NCBI RefSeq assembly: GCF_002994615.1
Contig: NZ_PVNK01000005.1
Coordinates: 62,001 to 126,000, forward strand
DNA from: Enhygromyxa salina
GTDB taxonomy: Bacteria; Myxococcota_A; Polyangia; Nannocystales; Nannocystaceae
Reading direction: 5' to 3'
Length of the DNA: 64,000 nt
Made by a program: the position numbers and the translations under genes. Below are positions 9,601 through 17,638 of the stretch, piece by piece. Numbering within the stretch: the stretch's first letter is position 1; each line of letters begins with the position of its first letter. The notes beneath the pieces were generated by a model. It saw only the letters and a program-made list of their open reading frames with translations. It searched no databases and was not told the DNA's origin.

Positions 9601-9862
9601 CGCGGACCTCGAGCGAGACCAGCGGCAGATCCGTGCCGTCGCGGCTCTGCACGCGGATCGGCCGGCGATCGAGGGCGTCGGTGTCGTCGAGCTCGAGCGC
9701 GTGGCTGAGCCGGATGTCGGGCTGCTCGACCGGCGCGGTGATGCAGGTCGCGCCCGGCAACACCATCAACAAGACGAGGGCGAGCAGCCACACCGAGGCC
9801 CCCGCCCGCGGTCGTAGCCCGGAGCCGTAGCGGGTGAGACTCGAGCGCTCACGACCTGACAT
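6644..9862 (-). CDS. VIT / von Willebrand A domain lipoprotein with TPR and DUF2135-like C-terminus
   Basis: About 1072 residues from ATG 9862 (an in-frame GTG at 9880 is the alternative). Signal peptide with lipobox LPGATC. Then a VIT-like beta domain (about 50-230), a vWA domain with the MIDAS motif DTSAS near residue 305 and an ILISDG strand further on, a central helical TPR-like region (about 780-940), and a C-terminal ~110 residues (ETGANDVDLHVRD, GVLYYDVTDGYGPE) resembling the YfaP/DUF2135 domain seen after vWA proteins. Known: VIT/vWA proteins mediate metal-dependent protein contacts at the envelope. Likely a periplasmic or surface adhesion/assembly factor. Downstream (minus strand) is the permease gene. 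Confidence 0.88.
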   Translation of the reverse strand: MSGRERSSLTRYGSGLRPRAGASVWLLALVLLMVLPGATCITAPVEQPDIRLSHALELDDTDALDRRPIRVQSRDGTDLPLVSLEVRGTVEDPLAFTELRLEFENTEPRALDATLEVRLPPKARVTRFAALIEDSWREAEVVERKPGALRPSLYEPAEPAVDPSPDGDQHFVVTLPDVPGRSVQRLILSYTETFEDVDMPYRVRVAGLHDIPRFVARVVVHSQPDPLLEVWAGNRLPEQLGMDEQGRRVLELRRRDWTATEDFVVPTSGLRRTGVRNGRKVAVRINPLTHDHAAPIEGLTILFDTSASRAVGYRHRVEQLAGLVEALHPWTGNELWLRLIAFDQGFETVYEGPLGDIDRGAFDRLLARNALGASNLVSVLRHAGVRASKTHEPAKVGTAKANDIDLDRPPPSRADVNRVILISDGMATAGVSERGRLLEAVAELADADIDRIDVIADHGRRDAWTLRALVRELPESGLVLDASDNPRALVRRLLRTVHDDVKISVPGARWYYPEVVDGVQSDDEILVFADVETLEAGMRVTVESHGKQSWVVPLVEVEEPLVGLALEHARVEFLVTTLEDKAEGQSLVARKQLWRRIVQNSKLNRVVNDYTRLTMLGDRDEYARARLDPARLPEVLVAGPEGVQVRRRGVPNALVEDDVPLARARLPEFPRATLGVDQLVLLAQEDVSSGPSGLSSAEADAVMAVGELVERDTPMPTPLPVLEPPPDSPAAELARMRRAKPLEGRKRNRPRTQPPTRAPEDAYQGNLLTIMNLLEWGDVAAAKEVAWRWREAEPTEVMAVVALGEALEAGAEVEAAARAYGSIIDLYPDRADMRRFAGSRLEHLGSVGARLAIDTYRRARQQRPDHPSSHRLLAFALLRAGREERAFDVLEAGLRRDWSAAFSGAFVGVEKVLREDLGLIAAAWLAHEPDREAEIRGRLEQLGAELEAEPSLRFVLTWETGANDVDLHVRDVLGSHAYYEDRGLRTGGVLYYDVTDGYGPEVFTILGEPSGYPYNLQVHYYARGPNGYGMGKVQIVEHDGRGGVAFDERPFVVMKDRAFVDLGQLEGPMRGQ

Positions 9863-10131
9863 GGGGATCCAACCGGCCACCCCGTGGGCAGCTTCTCACC
9901 TTGGCATCGCAAGGCGCAAGGCTCACGCCTCGCCTCACCGCGCTCACAGGCGCGCGCCGATACTCAGCGTGGCCCGACCGCTCGCGGATCGCCAACCCAA
10001 ATGAGCACACGCGACCGATCGGCGCGGGGCTTCGCCGCGCGTCCAGACCAGGCGACTCGTTTCGTGGTTTTGGCCGACCAGGAATCACAGCTATTGCGAG
10101 CAGCCGACGCTGGGTCAAGCGGGGCAACGCT
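9863..10131. other. Intergenic stretch without a recognisable gene
   Basis: About 270 bases between the vWA lipoprotein start and repeat copy 2. Frames are open only because of high GC; no signal peptide, motif or convincing promoter was found. Confidence 0.5.
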
Positions 10132-10295
10132 GGCAGCCCGGGGTGCAATGCCTCGTGCCGCCTCGCTTGGCCTTTTCGCCGAGGGCTTTGTCGCCAAAAC
10201 TTGCAGTACGCCCAGTACAGCGGCGTTTTGGCTTCGCGCCCTCGGCGAAGATTCCGGCGCGAGGCGACACGAGGCATTGCACACCGGGCTGCTAG
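10132..10295 (+). repeat. 166-bp palindromic dispersed element, copy 2
   Basis: Same element as copies 1 and 3, in the orientation of copy 3. The left end is degenerate (CTGGCAGCCC instead of CTAGCAGCCC) while the right end CGGGCTGCTAG is intact. It differs from copy 3 at about seven positions. Lies downstream of the hybrid histidine kinase gene. Confidence 0.8.
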
Positions 10296-10329
10296 GTCAA
10301 CGCCGCCAAATGGGATCCGATGCACGGGC

Positions 10330-12267
10330 TCAACCAATCGGCATCGTGGGCAGCAAGCGCGCGAGCACCCGATCGAGGACCGCGAGGTCGATCGGCTTGC
10401 TCAGGATCAGGTTTGTCATCTCGACCAGCCCGGGCTCCGCGTCAGCCACGAGCCCCGTCATCAGGATCCGCGGGAGGTCCGGCCAGCGGCGGCTGCACTC
10501 CTTCAGGAGCCCGGCGCCGTCGAGCACGGGCATGGCGAGGTCGGTGATCATCAAGTCGATGTCGCGGCGTTCGTCGAGACGGATCAGGGCCTCCTTGCCG
10601 TGCTCCGCGCTCACGACCTCATGGCCAAGCTGCTCGAGCATCTGCCCGAGCGAGCGGCGCACGACCGGATCGTCGTCGACCAGGAGGATCACCGACGGCC
10701 GCGCGCCGTCCATTTGGGTTACCTCGGACTCGCCGAGGTGCTCGCCGAGCGGCAGCCAGACCGTGAATTTACTGCCCTGGCCGGGTTCGCTGATGACCGA
10801 GATCTCGCCGGCGTGGCGCCCGACGATGCCGTGGCTGACCGACAGGCCCAGGCCCAAGCCCTGCCGGCCCTTGGTCGAGAAGAAGGGATCGAAGAGCCGA
10901 CGCTGGCTGCTCGCGTCGATCCCCTGGCCTGTGTCTGCGACCTCGACCCACACGCGATCACCCTCGAGCCCGGTCGAGACCGAGAGCGTGCCGCCCTCGG
11001 GCATCGCGTCGAGGCCGTTGAGGATCAGGTTGACGATGACCTCGCACAGCTCGGCGCCGTTGCCGACGATCGGCAGCCGGACCTCGGACGGCGTCCAGTC
11101 GAGCTCCCACTTGCCCGCGCCGCCTGGCGGGTTCCAGCGCGGGCGGGTGAGCGCGACGGCGTTGGCGACGACGTCGGCGAGGTCGGCGGGCTCGACCGCG
11201 TCGGGATCGCGGGTCCGGGCGAAGCTCTGGATCCGGCGCACGGTCACCGCCGCGCCTCGCGAGACCCGCTCGATGACGAGCAGATCTTCGCGGGCCCAGT
11301 CGGGCAGCTCGTCGCTGCGGGCGAGGACCTGGGTGTGGGCGAGGATCGAGGTCAGCGCGTTGTTGAAGTTGTGCGCGACCCCGGCCGCGAGCTCGCCCAG
11401 CGCGCGGAGCCGCTCGGCCACGCGCTCGCGCTGCTCGAGGGTGCGCAGGGCCTCGGACGAGCGCTTCTTCTCGGTGTAGTCATGGATGCTGACCAGCAGC
11501 CGCGAGCGGCCGCCGGAGCCCGCGGACTCGAGCGGCGAGAACCCGAGGTCGACCCAGCGCAGCTCCCCACCGGCCCCGCGCAGCGACCACTTGCTGAGCG
11601 TGGTCGGGGTCGAGGCGTCTGCGATCGCGGCGGCGAGCTCGGCCGCGCGCGCGGCTGCCCCCTCGCCCGTCGGCGCGAGCAGCTCGACGAGGGCCTGGTC
11701 ACGCAGATCTTCGCGGGCGCCGCCAAAGAGCTCGGCCGCGCGGCGGTTGGCGTCGAGGATCAGCCCCGAGTCGCCGTCGGCGATCAGCATCCCGTCGCTC
11801 GCGAGCTCGAACACCGCGCGGTAGCGGGCCTCGGACGCGACGACCGCGGCCTCGCTGTCGATCCGAGCCCGCAGATCTCGCACGATCGCGAGCGCCACGT
11901 CCTGGCCAAAGTAGTGGCCCTTGGTGACCGTGACCTCCTTGGGAAACTCGGTCCCGTCCTTGTGGCGGCTCCACCACGCGAACACCTGCGGCTCGCCGGC
12001 GAAGGCCTTGCGCACGTGCTCGAGGGTCGCCGCGACGTCGACGCGACCCGGCGCGCCGAGCAGCTCGGGCCCGGCGCCGATCAGCTCCTCGCGGGTGTAG
12101 CCGTGCATCTCGACCGCCGCGCGGTTGACCTCGAGGAAGCGCCCGGCGCGATCTTGGACGTAGATCGGCTCGGGCAGCGCGTCGAACAGCCCGCGCCAGG
12201 TCTCGACCGCGAGCGCCGGGTCTCGCGTCGCGGCCTCGAGTTGTCCTTCGCGTGGGTCCACGACCAT
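10330..12267 (-). CDS. Hybrid sensor histidine kinase (PAS-PAS-kinase-receiver)
   Basis: 645 residues from ATG 12267. The frame stays open upstream to 12630 but that part overlaps the divergent molybdoenzyme and lacks sense. Two PAS domains (about 15-130, containing EPIYVQDRAGRFLEVNR, and 140-260), a phosphoacceptor helix with the H box GVAHNFNN, an ATPase domain (N box NLILNGLDAM, ADTGQGID, GLGLGLS), and a C-terminal receiver (ILLVDDDP, acceptor Asp in MITDLAMP, Lys in LSKPID). Soluble, so it probably senses a cytoplasmic signal through PAS. Acts by phosphorelay; the partner is unknown. Divergent from the YdeP-like gene and might regulate it. Confidence 0.9.
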   Translation of the reverse strand: MVVDPREGQLEAATRDPALAVETWRGLFDALPEPIYVQDRAGRFLEVNRAAVEMHGYTREELIGAGPELLGAPGRVDVAATLEHVRKAFAGEPQVFAWWSRHKDGTEFPKEVTVTKGHYFGQDVALAIVRDLRARIDSEAAVVASEARYRAVFELASDGMLIADGDSGLILDANRRAAELFGGAREDLRDQALVELLAPTGEGAAARAAELAAAIADASTPTTLSKWSLRGAGGELRWVDLGFSPLESAGSGGRSRLLVSIHDYTEKKRSSEALRTLEQRERVAERLRALGELAAGVAHNFNNALTSILAHTQVLARSDELPDWAREDLLVIERVSRGAAVTVRRIQSFARTRDPDAVEPADLADVVANAVALTRPRWNPPGGAGKWELDWTPSEVRLPIVGNGAELCEVIVNLILNGLDAMPEGGTLSVSTGLEGDRVWVEVADTGQGIDASSQRRLFDPFFSTKGRQGLGLGLSVSHGIVGRHAGEISVISEPGQGSKFTVWLPLGEHLGESEVTQMDGARPSVILLVDDDPVVRRSLGQMLEQLGHEVVSAEHGKEALIRLDERRDIDLMITDLAMPVLDGAGLLKECSRRWPDLPRILMTGLVADAEPGLVEMTNLILSKPIDLAVLDRVLARLLPTMPIG

Positions 12268-12274
12268 CTGCGCA

Positions 12275-12280
12275 AGAGTA
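12275..12280 (-). promoter_or_regulatory. -10-like TACTCT seven bases before the ATG
   Basis: Minus-strand TACTCT, seven bases, then ATG 12267. It supports that start over the longer frame. Confidence 0.4.
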
Positions 12281-12358
12281 GCGCAAGAGCGGACCCCGCG
12301 GCTTCGCCCGAGTTCTCGCGCCTTGATCGCAGGATCAGCGCGGGGCACCATCCGCCCG

Positions 12359-14725
12359 ATGACCGGCACGCCCGAAGCGCCACCACCGGGGACGGCGCTG
12401 CTGAGCACGCGCGCGCCGGCCAGCCCACTCACGCCGATGGTGACCGCGCCGATGACGGTCGAGCGCGCGCCTGTGGCCAGCGGCGGGCCGGCAGCGATGG
12501 CCGTGGGTGTCAACGACACCCTGCGCAAGGCAGGGCTGGTCCGGGGGCTGCGGCTGCTGCGACGCGCCAACCAAGACGGCGGCTTCGACTGTCCGGGCTG
12601 CGCGTGGCCCAACAGCGACCGTCCCGACACCTTCGCGGTGTGCGAGAGCGGCGTGCGAGCGATCGTCGACGGCCTCGGCCAGCGCCGGGCCGGTCCCCAG
12701 CTGTTCTCGACCTACACCATCCCCGAGCTGGCCCGGCGCAGCGACCACTGGCTCAACGCCCAGGGCCGCCTGACCCACCCGCTGATCCGCCGGCCCGACG
12801 CCAACGGCTACGTCGAGATCGGCTGGGACGAGGCGATCGAGACGATCGCGGCCGCTTTGCGCCCGGACCGGCTGAGCGATCCCGCCCGGGCCCTGTTCTA
12901 CAGCTCCGCGCGGATCAGCAACGAGGCCGCGTTTTGCTGGCAGCTGCTGGCCCGCGAGACCGGGACCAACAACCTCCCGAGCAGCTCGCACCTGTGCCAC
13001 GAGGCCAGCCGCGTGGCCCTGACGGAGGTCCTCGGCACGCGGCGCAGCCCCGTGACGCTCGCCGACTTCGAGGCCGCCGAGGCGATCTTCGTGTTCGGCC
13101 AAAACCCCGGCAGCAACCACCCGCGGATGCTCGAGGCCCTGCGCGCGGCCAAGCTGCGGGGCGCCAAGATCGTCGCGGTCAACCCTCTGCGCGAAGTCGG
13201 GCTGCTGCGCTACTCCGATCCCAAGCGCGTGCGCGAGTGGCTCGGCGACGGGATCGAGCTCGCCGATCTGCTCCTGCCCGTCCAGGTCGGGGGTGACCTC
13301 GCGCTGATCGAGGGGCTGACCAAGGCCGTGCTCGAGGCCGACGCCGTCGATCGGGCCTTCGTCGACGCGCACACCGAGGGCTTCGCCGCGCTCGCGGCCC
13401 AGATCCAGGCTCGCAGCTGGGCGGACATCGTCGCCCAAAGCGGCGTCGAGGAGGACCAGCTCCGCGCCGCCGCCGAGATCTACGCCCGCTCGAAGGCAAC
13501 GATCGCCTGCTGGGGCGTGGGCCTGACCCAGCACCGGGCGGGGGTCGACACGATCGAGCAGCTGCTGAGCTTGTTGCTCCTGCGCGGCAACGTCGGCAAG
13601 CCCGGCGCGGGGCCGCTCGCGGTCCTCGGACACAGCAACAGCGCGGGCTGCTGGACCATGGCGGTGGATCCACGGCCCTCCGAAGCCGTGCTCGCCGGGC
13701 TCGCCCAGGCGACCGGGGTTCAGATGCCGTCCGCGCCCGGTCACGACGTCAGCGCCGCGCTCGCGGCCATGCGCGCCGGTCAGGTCGACGTGCTGCTCGG
13801 GCTCGGCGGCAACCTGCTCTCGGCCGGGCCCGACACCGAGGCGATCGCCGAGGGCCTGCGCCGCTGTCGACTGAGCGTGCACATTGCGACCAAGCTCAAC
13901 CGCTCGCACCTGATCACGGGCGAGACCGGGCTGCTCTTGCCGTGCCTGACCCGACCCGAGCGCCACCTCGGCGCCGACGACCGGCCCCAGTGGTCGAGCT
14001 TCGAGGACGCGTGCGGCGGCGTTCGGGCCTCGCAGGGCACCGAGCCTCCGATCGGCGCGGGCGTGCTCGCGGAGCCCGACATCATCGCGCGGATCGCCGC
14101 CGCCGCGCGCCCGGACTCGCCGATCGCCTGGCCCTCGCTCGCCCGGGATCACGGGCGCATTCGCGCGCTGATCGCCGCGGCGCTGCCCGACTGCGAGCGG
14201 GTGTTCGCCGAGCTCGGCCCAGGCCGCGCGCAGACCGTCGACAGCCCCGCCCGCGCGCGTCGCTTCAACACCGCCACCGGCCGGGCCAGGCTGACGACCT
14301 CCGCCACGGCGAGCGCGCCCTCGCTGCCCGAGGGCGCGCTGCTGCTGACCACCGTCCGGGCCCACGACCAACACAACACCAGCGTCTACTGGCTCGGCGA
14401 TCGCGAGCGCGGCGTCCACGGCTATCGGCGGCTGGTCCTGATGAACCTCGACGACATGCAGCGGCTGGAGATCGAGCCCTACGAGCAGGTCGATCTGATC
14501 AGCCACTACGAGGGCGTCGAGCGGCGGGCGCCCAAGTGGGTCGCCATCCCCCACCACGTCCGCCCGGGCTGCCTCGCGGCCTACTTCCCCGAGGCCAACG
14601 TGCTGGTCCCGGGCGACTGCGTCGATCCACGCTCGGGCACGCCGAGCTTCAAGTCGGTGGTCGTGACGATCGAGCGGACCGGGTCCATCGCGCGCGAGCG
14701 CGAGGTCAAGGAGGAGGGCCAGTGA
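12359..14725 (+). CDS. FdhF/YdeP-family molybdopterin oxidoreductase
   Basis: 788 residues from ATG 12359; TTG 12323 is the next in-frame start upstream. The N-terminal signature GFDCPGCAWP is typical of the YdeP group of formate-dehydrogenase-like molybdoenzymes. Further family features: SSARISNEAAF, FGQNPGSNHPRM, a nucleotide-binding LLLRGNVGKPGAGP region, GLGGNLLSAGPD, and a C-terminal molydopterin dinucleotide-binding domain (LLTTVRAHDQHNTSVY). No twin-arginine signal, so cytoplasmic. In E. coli YdeP is linked to acid resistance; the true substrate is unknown. The cofactor would need MobA, which is encoded at 23422-24042. The lipoprotein gene downstream overlaps it. Confidence 0.88.
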   Translation: MTGTPEAPPPGTALLSTRAPASPLTPMVTAPMTVERAPVASGGPAAMAVGVNDTLRKAGLVRGLRLLRRANQDGGFDCPGCAWPNSDRPDTFAVCESGVRAIVDGLGQRRAGPQLFSTYTIPELARRSDHWLNAQGRLTHPLIRRPDANGYVEIGWDEAIETIAAALRPDRLSDPARALFYSSARISNEAAFCWQLLARETGTNNLPSSSHLCHEASRVALTEVLGTRRSPVTLADFEAAEAIFVFGQNPGSNHPRMLEALRAAKLRGAKIVAVNPLREVGLLRYSDPKRVREWLGDGIELADLLLPVQVGGDLALIEGLTKAVLEADAVDRAFVDAHTEGFAALAAQIQARSWADIVAQSGVEEDQLRAAAEIYARSKATIACWGVGLTQHRAGVDTIEQLLSLLLLRGNVGKPGAGPLAVLGHSNSAGCWTMAVDPRPSEAVLAGLAQATGVQMPSAPGHDVSAALAAMRAGQVDVLLGLGGNLLSAGPDTEAIAEGLRRCRLSVHIATKLNRSHLITGETGLLLPCLTRPERHLGADDRPQWSSFEDACGGVRASQGTEPPIGAGVLAEPDIIARIAAAARPDSPIAWPSLARDHGRIRALIAAALPDCERVFAELGPGRAQTVDSPARARRFNTATGRARLTTSATASAPSLPEGALLLTTVRAHDQHNTSVYWLGDRERGVHGYRRLVLMNLDDMQRLEIEPYEQVDLISHYEGVERRAPKWVAIPHHVRPGCLAAYFPEANVLVPGDCVDPRSGTPSFKSVVVTIERTGSIAREREVKEEGQ

Positions 14726-15678
14726 CGCTCCGGTTGGCGCTTTGTCCCCTGCTCGCGCCGCTCGGCCTCGCGCTCGCGCTCGGGTGCCAGCGCCCGCCCT
14801 CGCAGTCGGACTCGGACACCAACTCGGCCACGGCGCCTCGCTCGACGACCGACGCGACCGCGGCGAGCCAGGCCGAGAGCTGCGAGGCCGCGACGCTCCA
14901 CGCCGAGCTGCGGGGCTACTGCGAGTTCGATCTGGGCATCCCCCCGATCGAGCTGGCCAAGGTCGCGTGGAACGCCGACACCTACCACCCCCTCGCTACC
15001 CGCGTGATCACCCTCGACGCAGGCGGCCTCTCGGATCCCGAGGGCGAGGGCAAGGTCTCGATCCAAGACTGGCTGCGGGATCCTCCCCGGCCGATCGCCG
15101 AGCCCGGCGCCCTGGTCCTGGCGATCGCCCACGACGTCCCGGCCTCGACCGTCGCCGAGCTCCAGCGCGGGCTGTTCGCGGCCGGGCGCCAGGAGGTCCG
15201 CGTGCTCGTGCACGTCGCTGACGAGCGACCGATCCCCCAGCCCCGCAGCGCCAAGATGCTCGCCGACATGCGCGCCGCGCTGCCCGACGACGACAACGAG
15301 CGCGTGATGTTCGTGGCCCAGGGCGTGCGCGGCTACGCCGAGACCTGCCCGGCCCTGACCGAGGCCTTCGGCCAGCTCGCCAGCGTCGCGCCCGGCGAGC
15401 GGTGTGGGAAGCTCGCCGAGCTCGCGTCCGCAGCCCTCGTCGAGTGCGAGTGCGCGCGCCTCACCGACATCATGACCCTGCTCTACGCCCTGACGATGGG
15501 CTTTGAGCCGCCGAGCGGGCGCGCGACCGCGGTCCCGATTCGGCTCGACACCTCGCGCAAGATCAACCCGCCTGCGGGCGCGACCTGGGGTGAGATCGTG
15601 GCGGCGAACTTGACCAACACCGAGCTGCATCAGCTGTGGATCGACGCCGTCGCCCCGCCCGCCCCGGCGACCGACTGA
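14722..15678 (+). CDS. Lipoprotein, unknown function
   Basis: 318 residues from GTG 14722, which overlaps the molybdoenzyme stop (GTGA) and follows a good Shine-Dalgarno (GAGGAGGG at 14711-14718), so the two are translationally coupled. Signal peptide with lipobox LALGC, a Ser/Thr/Asp linker, then a mixed alpha/beta domain with a conserved-looking strand/helix pattern (ALVLAIAHDVPASTVAELQRGL, VRVLVHVADERP) and several Cys residues, including a CEC. No family recognised. Confidence 0.82.
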   Translation: MTLRLALCPLLAPLGLALALGCQRPPSQSDSDTNSATAPRSTTDATAASQAESCEAATLHAELRGYCEFDLGIPPIELAKVAWNADTYHPLATRVITLDAGGLSDPEGEGKVSIQDWLRDPPRPIAEPGALVLAIAHDVPASTVAELQRGLFAAGRQEVRVLVHVADERPIPQPRSAKMLADMRAALPDDDNERVMFVAQGVRGYAETCPALTEAFGQLASVAPGERCGKLAELASAALVECECARLTDIMTLLYALTMGFEPPSGRATAVPIRLDTSRKINPPAGATWGEIVAANLTNTELHQLWIDAVAPPAPATD

Positions 15679-15789
15679 GTTCGGCTCCCGGCAGTTCCGT
15701 ACGGGGCGGCTTTGCTGATGCGACCGGATCTCGCAGCGCGACCGGGCACGCGAGTCCAATCGGCCGTGGGCGCGCCATGGTCGCCCTGC

Positions 15790-15795
15790 TATAGT
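15790..15795 (+). promoter_or_regulatory. -10-like TATAGT seven bases before the ATG
   Basis: GCTATAGT, seven bases, then ATG 15803. The best -10 consensus match among the proposed leaderless promoters in this window. Confidence 0.5.
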
Positions 15796-15802
15796 CCGCG
15801 CC

Positions 15803-16948
15803 ATGGACCTCGGTCCCTTCCTTCGCGGACGCAGAGAGCGCTTTGGGTTCTCGACCCAGCAGGTCGCCGCGTTGGCGGGTCTCTCGCTCGAGCAGGTGGA
15901 AACGGCCGAACAACCCGGAGCGTCGCTCGGGCTGGTCATCGTTCATGCGCTCGGCGACGCGCTCGCCTTTGATCCGGCCGCCCTGCTCCGCGGTGAAGCG
16001 ATCGACGATCCGCGCCGACTACCGGGGTGGTTTCGCTCGCACGAGCCCATGGATGACGAGGCCGTCTCGCCGAAAGACGCGCGCCTGTTCGCGCGCGCCG
16101 CCGAGCTCGGCCACGTCGGCGAGTTCTTGTGGCAGGAGCTCAATCGCGGCCGATCGATCCTCGAGCGACTCCGAGCGCCGAAGTCCGTGGTCGACTTCGA
16201 AGATCCCTGGCGTGAGGGCTATGGCCTGGGCGAAACGGCGAGGCTGAGCTCGAGCGCCGTCGACGGGCCGGTGGTGTCCATGCAGGCGTTCATCGAAGGC
16301 CTGGGCGTCCACGTGGCGCGCGTCGAGTTCGACTCGACCACGCGAGAAGCGGTCAGCGTCTACCGGCCTGGCGCCCTGCCGATCATCTTGCTCAACACCA
16401 ACACCGCCCGCGTCCGCCACTCACTCTCGCGACGCGCGGTCCTGGGCCACGAGCTATGCCACCTCCTCCATGACAGCGGTGAGCAGCCGCTGCGCAGCAG
16501 CGACGGCACGACGACGCCCGTGCGCGAGGTCATCGAGCAGCGGGCGAACGGCTTCGCGCCGGCCTTCCTGGCGCCCCCGGGCTGGCTGCGTCGAGACTTC
16601 GAGCCAGTGACCAGCGACGACCTGGAGGCGGTCCACGAGTTGGTCCTGACGCTCGCCAGCACCTGGGGCTTCACCGGTGTCGGCGCGGTCTGGCACGCCA
16701 AGAACTGCGAGCTCATCCCCAAGTCCAGCGCTGAGCGCCTGGCCCACGATCCCCTCGTTGCCGAGCTCAACCCGCGGGGCCATGGCTTCGAACCGGAGCG
16801 CCCGAGCGCGCTGACCCGCCGGGCCGATGCCGACGAGATCGGCGTCACGAGCCTGTGCGCCGGGCTGATCGAGGATCTCGTGGTCGAGGCCCTCGACGGG
16901 GGCGCGATCACTGCCAACCGAGCGCGTGAAATCCTGAGTTGGTCGTGA
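15803..16948 (+). CDS. XRE-type HTH regulator fused to ImmA/IrrE metalloprotease
   Basis: 381 residues. N-terminal helix-turn-helix (FGFSTQQVAALAGLSLEQVE) and a central-to-C-terminal ImmA/IrrE peptidase domain with HELCHLLHD (zinc ligands H216 and H220, catalytic E217) and a downstream helix EQRANGFAPAFLAP, typical of the family. Known: such fused regulators act as antitoxins or cleave repressors under stress. The next gene overlaps by four bases and encodes a PIN-like protein, so together they resemble an XRE-COG2856/PIN toxin-antitoxin pair. A TATAGT box sits seven bases before the ATG. Confidence 0.9.
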   Translation: MDLGPFLRGRRERFGFSTQQVAALAGLSLEQVETAEQPGASLGLVIVHALGDALAFDPAALLRGEAIDDPRRLPGWFRSHEPMDDEAVSPKDARLFARAAELGHVGEFLWQELNRGRSILERLRAPKSVVDFEDPWREGYGLGETARLSSSAVDGPVVSMQAFIEGLGVHVARVEFDSTTREAVSVYRPGALPIILLNTNTARVRHSLSRRAVLGHELCHLLHDSGEQPLRSSDGTTTPVREVIEQRANGFAPAFLAPPGWLRRDFEPVTSDDLEAVHELVLTLASTWGFTGVGAVWHAKNCELIPKSSAERLAHDPLVAELNPRGHGFEPERPSALTRRADADEIGVTSLCAGLIEDLVVEALDGGAITANRAREILSWS

Positions 16949-17475
16949 TCTGGCTGTTGGACTCCGGCCCCCTGGATCGGCTCGCCCAGATCGCGGAGCC
17001 GACGTGGCCGTGGCCGGGATCGCTGCTGCACGTGGCAGAGATGGTCGCCTGGGAGCAGCGCGACAACACGCGGGTCCATCGGCTCCTCTCGCATCAGACC
17101 CCCGCCAACGAGGCCTGGATCGCCAGGCACGAGCTGCCGATCGGCAGCCCGGCCGAGCGGATGTACAGCACCTATCTGCGTCCTCGGCGGGAGCGGGCGA
17201 CCCGGGACGCGGGCGAGGACGCGTCCATCGCCCTGTGCGCTCTGGCGCTGACCGACGCGTGCTTCGTGGTCGCAGACGGCCGCGCCGCGCTGTGGGCGAT
17301 GATTGAGCTGGGGGTCGGTCGGGTCGCGAGCGAGTTCGATTGCTGGAAGTGGCTACACGATCAGGGGCATGTCTCGCGCGACGACTTTCGCCGACTGTGC
17401 ACCCGGACCCAGCGGGCGCTGAGCAGCGATCCCGAGCACCGCGCTCGCATCCCCGCTCGCTTCGTCGAGGACTGA
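16945..17475 (+). CDS. PIN-like nuclease (probable toxin partner)
   Basis: 176 residues from GTG 16945, overlapping the upstream stop as GTGA; a TTG at 16939 is also in frame. Acidic residues fall at PIN-like spacing: D6 in the first strand (VIWLLDSGPL), E32 in the second helix, E91/D92 (GEDASIALCAL) and D111 (FVVADGRAALWA). PIN proteins are Mg-dependent RNases. The coupling to an XRE-ImmA gene supports a toxin or stress-RNase role. Length is slightly above a minimal PIN domain, with an Arg-rich C-terminus. The assignment rests on residue spacing only. Confidence 0.65.
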   Translation: MIWLLDSGPLDRLAQIAEPTWPWPGSLLHVAEMVAWEQRDNTRVHRLLSHQTPANEAWIARHELPIGSPAERMYSTYLRPRRERATRDAGEDASIALCALALTDACFVVADGRAALWAMIELGVGRVASEFDCWKWLHDQGHVSRDDFRRLCTRTQRALSSDPEHRARIPARFVED

Positions 17476-17638
17476 GCTCCACCGATTGTTGATCGTCGCG
17501 CCTGTCTGGTGTGCCGCGGAGGCGACCTGGCCTCCGTACAGCGTAGCGAGCGTGTCTGCGGGCGTTTGCCGACTCGCTCCGACCACTCGCACGGCGCTAG
17601 CGACCGCTCTTCAGGCTCTGACTCGCCCGAAGACCCGC

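Noticed and set aside
12335..14557. 740-codon open frame antisense to the molybdoenzyme
   Set aside because: Same composition artefact; the plus strand has clear molybdoenzyme signatures.
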